From Lachnospiraceae bacterium (GTDB lineage Bacteria > Bacillota > Clostridia > Lachnospirales > Lachnospiraceae): a DNA stretch of 12,358 nt. Of the stretch, positions 7,343 through 12,358 are shown in pieces. Numbering within the stretch: the stretch's first letter is position 1; each line of letters starts with the position of its first letter. Made by a program: the position numbers and the translations under genes. The notes beneath the pieces were generated by a model that was not told the DNA's origin, ran no database searches, and worked only from the letters and a program-made list of their open reading frames with translations. The stretch spans positions 1-12,358 of the forward strand of contig DMCJ01000205.1 of assembly GCA_003446735.1 (NCBI GenBank). Direction: 5' to 3'.

Positions 7343-8063
7343 GGTTTCCCTGGGAGTAAAGATCCTTATCATCGCATGCTTTATCTTCTTCCTTTTAGCG
7401 GGCACGATCTTTTATGTGCTCGTCCATTTCCGCGTCACCAATGTGGAAGTGGTGGGTAATTCCCACTATTCCGAAAAGGAGATAGCTTCGTTCGTGATGA
7501 CGGGGACCGTAAAGGATAACTCTCTTTTACTAAACAGAAAGTACCACAACAAGCCGATAACCGATATCCCCTTCGTAGAGAGCATGGAGGTGGAAGTCGT
7601 AAGAGCCGATGCGATAAGGATAAGGGTGTATGAAAAGACATTGGCCGGCTGCGTTTCCTATTTAAACAATTACTTTTATTTTGACAGGGAAGGGATCGTG
7701 GTCGAGAGTTCTCCCTTACTTATGGAAGGCGTTTCGGAGATAACGGGACTTCATTTTGATTCGGTCGTGCTCTTTGAGCCGCTGCCCGTGGAAAACAAAG
7801 AGATATTTGCCGTCATCTTAAACTTAACGCAGCTGCTTGATAAATATGAACTTAAGCCCAACAAGATCTATTTTGATCCGGACATGAGGGTAACGCTTTA
7901 TTTTAATGAAGCAAGAGTCAGAATCGGAGATGATCGGAACATCAATGAGAAGATAATGCAGCTTCCCGAGATAGTGCCGCATATCATTGATAAAAAAGGG
8001 GTTATAGATATGTCATCCTACGACGAGAACACGCTGACCCTTACCTTTGAGGAGGATGATTAA
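7320..8063 (+). CDS. ftsQ: Cell division protein FtsQ/DivIB
   Basis: FtsQ (DivIB) is a bitopic divisome protein whose extracytoplasmic POTRA domain contacts FtsL and DivIC/FtsB. From the chosen start it has 247 residues: a short basic N-terminus, one membrane span (about 13-36), a POTRA domain (about 38-105, V-T-N-V-E-V-V-G-N then a tail of alternating hydrophobics) and a second extracellular region to 247 with an acidic end. There is no ATG start. TTG at 7320 is chosen because AAAGGG (7305-7310) lies 9 nt upstream; TTG at 7311 is in frame but directly abuts that same site. A much stronger AGGAGGAGG at 7328-7336 lies inside the reading frame and has only CTG (7350) downstream at a suitable distance. 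The gene overlaps ftsW by 23 nt, suggesting coupling. Identity is firm; the start is not. Confidence 0.88.
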   Translation: MKEGGGRRVSLGVKILIIACFIFFLLAGTIFYVLVHFRVTNVEVVGNSHYSEKEIASFVMTGTVKDNSLLLNRKYHNKPITDIPFVESMEVEVVRADAIRIRVYEKTLAGCVSYLNNYFYFDREGIVVESSPLLMEGVSEITGLHFDSVVLFEPLPVENKEIFAVILNLTQLLDKYELKPNKIYFDPDMRVTLYFNEARVRIGDDRNINEKIMQLPEIVPHIIDKKGVIDMSSYDENTLTLTFEEDD

Positions 8064-8071
8064 AAAAGATA

Positions 8072-8100
8072 TTGAAAAATTTATGAAATGGTTGTATGAT
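8072..8100 (+). promoter_or_regulatory. Likely SigA-type promoter of ftsZ
   Basis: TTGAAA (8072-8077) and TATGAT (8095-8100) are 17 nt apart, in the 96-nt gap between ftsQ and ftsZ. The start of transcription would be near 8107. A dedicated promoter fits the family-wide need for more FtsZ than other Fts proteins. It is inferred from sequence; read-through from the upstream operon is also possible because no terminator is seen between ftsQ and ftsZ. Confidence 0.65.
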
Positions 8101-8107
8101 TATGGTT

Positions 8108-8130
8108 GTGAGATTGTGGAATAATCTCAC
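8108..8130 (+). promoter_or_regulatory. Inverted repeat at the predicted 5' end of the ftsZ mRNA
   Basis: GTGAGATT (8108-8115) and AATCTCAC (8123-8130) are perfect complements around a 7-nt loop. No U-tract follows, so it is not a terminator. If transcription starts near 8107 the hairpin would sit at the extreme 5' end of the ftsZ transcript, where stem-loops can protect mRNA. As DNA it could instead be an operator just downstream of the promoter. Confidence 0.6.
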
Positions 8131-8144
8131 CTTATGGAATTATG

Positions 8145-8162
8145 AAGGAGGAAAAATCCTTG
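8145..8162 (+). promoter_or_regulatory. Shine-Dalgarno and TTG start that decide the ftsZ N-terminus
   Basis: AAGGAGG (8145-8151) is followed after 8 nt by TTG (8160-8162). The in-frame ATG at 8142 lies before this site and has no SD of its own. Starting at TTG gives M-L-E-I-K-S-N-E, the typical clostridial FtsZ N-terminus. Confidence 0.85.
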
Positions 8163-9395
8163 TTAGAGATCAAGTCAAATGAAGGGGCTGCGAAGATAAT
8201 AGTTGCAGGAGTCGGCGGTGCCGGTAATAACGCAGTCAACAGAATGGTTGAAGAAAATATAACAGGTGTCGGATTCATCGGCATCAATACCGATAAACAG
8301 GCGTTGCAGCTTTGCAAGGCCCCCAAGCTCTTACAGATAGGAGAGCAGCTTACAAAAGGACTCGGTGCGGGAGCTAAGCCTGAGATCGGCGAGCAGGCCG
8401 CTATCGAGAGCGAAGAGGATATTGAAAATGCATTAAAGGGTGCGGATATGGTATTCGTCACCTGCGGTATGGGCGGTGGTACCGGTACAGGTGCAGCTCC
8501 CGTCGTAGCACGTATCGCAAAGGAAATGGGAATACTTACCGTCGGCGTTGTTACTAAGCCTTTTAAGTTCGAGGCTCGTGTTCGTATGGAAAATGCCATG
8601 GGCGGTATCGAGAGATTAAGAGAAAGCGTTGATACTCTTATCGTCATCCCCAATGACAAGCTCCTTGAGATCGTAGACAGACGTACTACGATGCCTGATG
8701 CATTAAAGAAGGCGGACGAAGTTTTACAGCAGGCAGTACAGGGTATAACAGACCTTATCAATCTCCCTGCAGTCATCAACTTAGACTTCGCCGATGTTCA
8801 GACAGTAATGAAAGACAAGGGCGTTGCCCATATAGGTATAGGTTACGGAAAGGGCGAAGATAAGGCCAACGAAGCAGTCAAGATGGCTGTAAGTTCTCCC
8901 CTTCTCGAGACCACGATCACCGGCGCTACCGACATCATCATCAATGTATCCGGAGATATCTCTCTTGCCGATGCATCCGATGCAGCAAGCTATGTACAGG
9001 ATATGGTCGGTGAAGATGTCAATGTCATCTTCGGATGTCTTTATGACGAGACGATGGCTGATGCATGTGCCGTTACCGTTATTGCTACGGGAATAGAAAA
9101 CGGCGGTTTCGCAGGACGTATGATGAACAGAGCATTCTCAAATGTTGCTGCATCCAAGCCCGTAAGACCTCAGACAGCTCAGGTTCAGCAGGCAGTACAG
9201 CCTCAGAGCGCACCTCAGAGAAGAGTGGGATCCAAAGGAGTCGCAGGTATCACACCTATCGGCACGGGCCCTATCCCCAATGTGGACTCATCTTCCCGTA
9301 AGCCCATAAGGGAGTCCGGATTTGCAAGACCTCAGGAAATACAGAGCAACGTCGAGCAGCAATCCTTAAAGATCCCTGATTTCCTGAAGCATTGA
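8160..9395 (+). CDS. ftsZ: Cell division GTPase FtsZ
   Basis: FtsZ is the tubulin-like GTPase that polymerises into the division ring. From TTG at 8160 it has 411 residues. The GTP-binding domain shows G17-V-G-G-A-G-N-N-A-V-N-R-M, G41-I-N-T-D, the tubulin signature G105-G-G-T-G-T-G111, and the T7 loop N207-L-D-F-A-D212 that completes the active site of the next subunit (D209, D212). After about residue 320 comes a Gln- and Pro-rich linker, then the conserved C-terminal peptide L403-K-I-P-D-F-L-K-H that binds FtsA/SepF-type partners. Arginine CGT codons are used several times, unlike the neighbouring genes, which suggests high expression. The TTG start is supported by a strong SD and by the family N-terminus; ATG at 8142 would add six residues. 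It has its own likely promoter and terminator. Confidence 0.98.
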   Translation: MLEIKSNEGAAKIIVAGVGGAGNNAVNRMVEENITGVGFIGINTDKQALQLCKAPKLLQIGEQLTKGLGAGAKPEIGEQAAIESEEDIENALKGADMVFVTCGMGGGTGTGAAPVVARIAKEMGILTVGVVTKPFKFEARVRMENAMGGIERLRESVDTLIVIPNDKLLEIVDRRTTMPDALKKADEVLQQAVQGITDLINLPAVINLDFADVQTVMKDKGVAHIGIGYGKGEDKANEAVKMAVSSPLLETTITGATDIIINVSGDISLADASDAASYVQDMVGEDVNVIFGCLYDETMADACAVTVIATGIENGGFAGRMMNRAFSNVAASKPVRPQTAQVQQAVQPQSAPQRRVGSKGVAGITPIGTGPIPNVDSSSRKPIRESGFARPQEIQSNVEQQSLKIPDFLKH

Positions 9396-9414
9396 CGTAC
9401 TTGAAATGATAATG

Positions 9415-9444
9415 AAGCGTCCGCGCGGCGGGCGCTTTTATTTA
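9415..9444 (+). terminator. Intrinsic terminator after ftsZ
   Basis: A 10-bp stem (9415-9424 with 9428-9437, one G-U pair, loop GCG) is G+C rich and followed by T-T-A-T-T-T. It lies 19 nt after the ftsZ stop. Its tail ends only 5 nt before the Shine-Dalgarno of the next gene, so it may be leaky or may sit within that gene's leader. Confidence 0.85.
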
Positions 9445-9448
9445 CCTT

Positions 9449-9461
9449 GGAGGCGGCATTG
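9449..9461 (+). promoter_or_regulatory. Shine-Dalgarno and TTG start of the diguanylate cyclase gene
   Basis: GGAGG (9449-9453) is followed after 5 nt by TTG (9459-9461). Another in-frame TTG at 9447 overlaps this SD and is itself preceded only by the T-rich terminator tail, so 9459 is the better start. Confidence 0.7.
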
Positions 9462-11075
9462 GAGACTACTAAATCAGAAAAAATCATTACGATTTCCTAC
9501 TTTATACTTTTGGCGGCCCTTGTGGTCTTTATGATCTATATCTCCCTGTTTGAAAGTACCGAAATGTACGAAAAGAGGGTGATGCATGATGTTAAGTCTT
9601 TCGAGGAGACCAGTTCATCAAAGGTGCTTGATGAAGATGCTCCTTTAGGCTTCCACGAGGAATTCGAATTTGATATTCATGAGGCGACTGATGAATGTCA
9701 GGTCATCGCCTTTTACGAGCGCCATTCATTGGTACAGGTTTATTTTAATGATACGCTCATGTTTTCCTTAAGACCAAATGCCGGTAACAGGCTGATACGT
9801 ACGACCGGATGCCAGTGGGTAGTTGTGCCCATATATGAGAGCGACAACGGAAAGACAGTGCGTATAGTCATATCTCCGGTATACAGATCCGCCAGTGGCC
9901 AGCGTTATACGTTCTTTATCGGTCCGAGGACCGCTCTTTATAAAAACAGGTTCATAAAGGATTTTCCTCAGCTTTTGCTGAGCATGATAGCGATAATCAT
10001 GGGCCTTGTATTCATGCTTGCAAGTTATATCTCGACAGCCAAAGGGAATAATCGTTCTCACGTGGAATATGTCGGTCTTTTCGCGTTTTTTATGGGAGCG
10101 TGGAAGCTTACCGACTGCAGGTTCATTACACTCATCGTTCCCGGAATACCGGCTTTTCTTTCATATTTTTCGATAACAATGCTCATGGTCGGAACCCTTC
10201 CCCTTATGTATTTTATCAAGAAGGGCATAAGGTCAAAGGCCAGGGTGCTGCTTAACATATCATCCGCAATATCGGTTGTCGCCATTTTTATCTGCCTTGT
10301 TTTGCAGGTTTCGGGGCTTCTTGATTTCAGACAGACCCTTATATTCGTGCATATCGGTATCATCTCCGCGATCGCTTCGATCACTGTCTGCGTTGTAAGC
10401 GATTTCCTTCACGAAAAGGACGATCCGAGAGTGCGAATGACCATGATATGTTATCTTTTATGCGCAGTGGGCGGAGCTTTGGATGTGGCCGTATTCTATG
10501 TAAATACCAATTCCTCGGGAATCCTTTTTACCCTTATGGCATTCCTTGTATATATCGTTCTTAATGCGATATTCAGCGGAAGAGACCTGGAGATGAAGGC
10601 CAATAAGGATTCGTTTACCGGTCTTTCGAACAGGAGCCGCTGCAATGACATACTTGAAGATCCGATGATACTTGAAGATGATACGGGTCTTATCGTATTT
10701 GATCTTAACGACTTAAAGCTCTTCAACGATACCTGGGGCCATGATCAGGGAGATAAGCTCATCCTTGCTTTTGCAAAGGTATTAAGGAAGGTGATCCCTA
10801 CCGATCAGTTCCTTGGCAGATACGGCGGTGATGAATTCATCGCGATCTGCTTTGATGTGGACGGCTCCGATATGGGCAAGATCCTTACCGATGTTGAAAA
10901 GGAAGTCCGCACAGTCAATAATTCGGGAGGTAATATCAAGATAAGTTATTCTGCCGGATATGCCGTTTCGGACGAGTTTGATAAATGCACGATGATGGAT
11001 ATTTTCAAGAAAGCCGATGAAAGGATGTTCAAAGAAAAGAAAGCGTACCATAGAAGGCGCGCTTTCGGAGGCTAA
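9459..11075 (+). CDS. Membrane-bound diguanylate cyclase with extracellular sensor region (GGDEF)
   Basis: GGDEF-domain enzymes make cyclic di-GMP from two GTP. From TTG at 9459 the protein has 538 residues: an N-terminal hydrophobic segment (about 11-31, anchor or signal), an extracytoplasmic region of about 135 residues (32-168) with beta-rich character (V-Q-V-Y-F-N-D-T-L-M-F), seven spans (about 170-192, 203-222, 229-253, 262-284, 293-315, 326-348, 354-374) and a GGDEF domain (about 384-530). That layout resembles 7TMR-DISM receptors. The domain has D384-S-F-T-G-L-S-N-R, F414-D-L-N-D-L-K, F422-N-D-T-W-G-H and an intact G456-G-D-E-F460, so it should be active. No R-x-x-D inhibitory site precedes the motif (I-P-T-D-Q there). 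No EAL domain is present. It starts about 15 nt after the ftsZ terminator with no clear promoter. The ligand is unknown. Confidence 0.9.
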   Translation: METTKSEKIITISYFILLAALVVFMIYISLFESTEMYEKRVMHDVKSFEETSSSKVLDEDAPLGFHEEFEFDIHEATDECQVIAFYERHSLVQVYFNDTLMFSLRPNAGNRLIRTTGCQWVVVPIYESDNGKTVRIVISPVYRSASGQRYTFFIGPRTALYKNRFIKDFPQLLLSMIAIIMGLVFMLASYISTAKGNNRSHVEYVGLFAFFMGAWKLTDCRFITLIVPGIPAFLSYFSITMLMVGTLPLMYFIKKGIRSKARVLLNISSAISVVAIFICLVLQVSGLLDFRQTLIFVHIGIISAIASITVCVVSDFLHEKDDPRVRMTMICYLLCAVGGALDVAVFYVNTNSSGILFTLMAFLVYIVLNAIFSGRDLEMKANKDSFTGLSNRSRCNDILEDPMILEDDTGLIVFDLNDLKLFNDTWGHDQGDKLILAFAKVLRKVIPTDQFLGRYGGDEFIAICFDVDGSDMGKILTDVEKEVRTVNNSGGNIKISYSAGYAVSDEFDKCTMMDIFKKADERMFKEKKAYHRRRAFGG

Positions 11076-11124
11076 ACTTATTTATCCGGTTTTCTTAAGT
11101 TTCTGCGGTCTGCGTCGCTTAAGA

Positions 11125-12300
11125 TCAGTGGTGGAAGAGGCGGATGCCCGTAAATACCATCACCATACCGTACTCGTTGCAGGCATCTATTACCGCATCG
11201 TCTCTTACGGATCCGCCGGGCTCTACGATATATTCTACGCCGCTTTTTCTTGCTCTTTCGATATTGTCGGAGAAGGGGAAGAATGCATCGGATCCAAGCG
11301 TTACACCGGTATTTTTTGAAAGCCATGCTTTCTTTTCCTCCCTTGTAAATACGGGAGGTTTTTCTTTAAAGAGTTTCTGCCATCTGCCTTCGGCAAGCAC
11401 ATCCTCATATTCATCCCCGATATAAACATCGATCGTATTGTCCCTGTCGGCTCTTCCGAGACCGTCGACGAATTTAAGGTTAAGAACCCGGGGTGCCTGA
11501 CGTAAGAACCAGTTATCGGCCTTCTGTCCGGCAAGACGTGTGCAGTGTATCCTTGACTGCTGTCCGGCGCCTATACCTATGGCCTGTCCGCCCTTTACGT
11601 AGCATACGGAATTGGACTGGGTATATTTTAAGGTGATAAGAGCGATCTTCATATCATTAAGTGCGCTCTCGGGAATATCCTTTTTATCAGTGACGATATT
11701 TGATAAGAACTTATCGTCTATCACAAGCTCATTTCTTCCCTGCTCGAAGGTTACGCCGTAAACCTGCTTTCTTTCAACGGGATCGGGAACATATTCGGGA
11801 TCGATCGTAAGGATATTGTAATTTCCTTTTTTCTTTTCTTTTAATATGGCGAGAGCTTCGTCTGTATAACCGGGAGCGATAACACCGTCGGATACTTCTC
11901 TTTTTATGAGCTTTGCAGTGCACTCGTCGCATATATCCGAAAGGGCAATGAAATCGCCGAAGGAGGACATGCGGTCCGCGCCTCTTGCTCTTGCATAGGC
12001 ACTTGCAAGGGGAGAAAGCTCTCCGAGATCGTCAACCCAGTATATCTTTGCAAGCGTCTCATCAAGGGGAAGACCGATAGCGGCTCCCGCGGGAGATACG
12101 TGCTTAAATGAAGTTGCAGCGGGAAGACCCGTTGCCTTTTTTAATTCATTTACAAGCTGCCAGCCGTTTAATGCATCGAGGAAATTGATGTATCCGGGAC
12201 GGCCGTTTAATACGGTCACCGGTAATTCTCCGTTTTCGATGAATATACGGGAAGGCTTCTGGTTGGGGTTGCATCCGTACTTTAATTCAAGTTCTTTCAT
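11125..12300 (-). CDS. purH: Stand-alone AICAR formyltransferase (C-terminal half of PurH)
   Basis: This enzyme uses 10-formyl-tetrahydrofolate to formylate AICAR to FAICAR, the next-to-last step of IMP synthesis. The 391 residues correspond only to the AICARFT domain: M-K-E-L-E-L-K-Y-G-C-N-P-N-Q-K-P at the start, S64-F-K-H-V-S-P-A-G with the catalytic Lys66-His67 pair, Y226-T-Q-S-N-S-V-C-Y, G245-A-G-Q-Q-S-R-I-H-C-T-R-L-A-G, S337-D-A-F-F-P-F and the C-terminal G385-I-R-L-F-H-H. The IMP cyclohydrolase domain that precedes it in bifunctional PurH (about 520 residues) is absent, so ring closure must come from a separate protein. The ATG at 12300 is chosen because the family N-terminus begins there; the frame stays open upstream to the window end (a TTG at 12354 is possible). 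It is convergent with the cyclase gene, 49 bp apart, with no clear terminator between. Confidence 0.93.
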   Translation of the reverse strand: MKELELKYGCNPNQKPSRIFIENGELPVTVLNGRPGYINFLDALNGWQLVNELKKATGLPAATSFKHVSPAGAAIGLPLDETLAKIYWVDDLGELSPLASAYARARGADRMSSFGDFIALSDICDECTAKLIKREVSDGVIAPGYTDEALAILKEKKKGNYNILTIDPEYVPDPVERKQVYGVTFEQGRNELVIDDKFLSNIVTDKKDIPESALNDMKIALITLKYTQSNSVCYVKGGQAIGIGAGQQSRIHCTRLAGQKADNWFLRQAPRVLNLKFVDGLGRADRDNTIDVYIGDEYEDVLAEGRWQKLFKEKPPVFTREEKKAWLSKNTGVTLGSDAFFPFSDNIERARKSGVEYIVEPGGSVRDDAVIDACNEYGMVMVFTGIRLFHH

Positions 12301-12306
12301 GGCATG

Positions 12307-12335
12307 ATTGTACAATATTATCGGGGGATTTGCAA
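12307..12335 (-). promoter_or_regulatory. Likely SigA-type promoter of the AICAR formyltransferase gene
   Basis: On the minus strand TTGCAA (12335-12330) and TACAAT (12312-12307) are separated by 17 nt. Only six bases lie between the -10 element and the ATG at 12300, so the expected transcription start falls on or next to the start codon. No Shine-Dalgarno is visible upstream of the ATG, in keeping with a leaderless mRNA. The sequence match is good but unsupported by other data. Confidence 0.55.
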
Positions 12336-12358
12336 TCAACGCACCCCGCAGCAAGCTA

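Noticed and set aside
8107..8131. CRP- or LacI-like operator reading of the GTGAG...CTCAC dyad before ftsZ
   Set aside because: The spacing between half-sites does not fit the CRP consensus, and no such regulator is evident here; it is kept only as a hairpin or unnamed dyad.
8132..8779. Open frame of about 215 codons on the minus strand across the start of ftsZ
   Set aside because: It is fully antisense to conserved ftsZ codons, has a low-complexity Ser/Ala/Pro-rich translation with no known motif, and reflects codon bias of the real gene.
11017..11319. Open frame on the + strand after the cyclase gene
   Set aside because: It overlaps the cyclase end and lies antisense to the conserved C-terminal part of the formyltransferase; no domain features.
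1..12358. Mobile elements, CRISPR arrays, tRNA or rRNA genes, toxin-antitoxin or defence genes
   Set aside because: None were seen; the coding sequence is almost continuous and consists of recognisable core genes, so no new system is claimed.

Overview
The window is chromosomal DNA from a Gram-positive anaerobe of the Clostridia, most likely Lachnospiraceae or a close relative. The clues are the FtsZ N-terminus (M-L-E-I-K-x-N-E), the MraZ and RsmH sequences, AG-rich Shine-Dalgarno (SD) sites, frequent TTG starts, and an AICAR formyltransferase without its cyclohydrolase half. Genus cannot be set from sequence reading alone.

Layout, left to right. (1) 1-900: the 3' part of lgt (lipoprotein maturation), closed by a strong palindromic terminator. 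(2) 960-9395: a division and cell-wall (dcw) cluster on the + strand, mraZ-rsmH-ftsL-ftsI-mraY-ftsW-ftsQ-ftsZ. A promoter and a three-repeat MraZ operator precede mraZ. mraZ to ftsQ are overlapping or spaced by 8-12 nt, so they look like one transcript. ftsZ follows a 96-nt gap that holds its own likely promoter and a 5' hairpin, and it ends in an intrinsic terminator. (3) 9459-11075: a multi-membrane-span diguanylate cyclase with an extracellular sensor region, starting about 15 nt after the ftsZ terminator. (4) 11125-12300, minus strand: a stand-alone AICAR formyltransferase (PurH C-terminal half), convergent with the cyclase, with a promoter that would give a nearly leaderless mRNA.

How the genes work together: MraY makes lipid I. 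FtsW polymerises the finished lipid II, the class B PBP (FtsI/SpoVD type) cross-links the glycan, and FtsQ and FtsL bridge and regulate that pair at the septum. FtsZ forms the ring that positions them. MraZ is the cluster's own regulator, and RsmH methylates 16S rRNA. None of the soluble mur genes (murC, D, E, F, G, B) lie inside the cluster, so it is a stripped-down dcw order.

I found no case for a new biological system here; this is largely core genome. The points most worth a second look are regulatory and start-site features: an MraZ box that doubles as the mraZ SD, TTG starts for ftsQ, ftsZ and the cyclase, a hairpin at the predicted 5' end of the ftsZ mRNA, a leaderless-looking purine gene, and an eight-residue repeat in the PBP tail.
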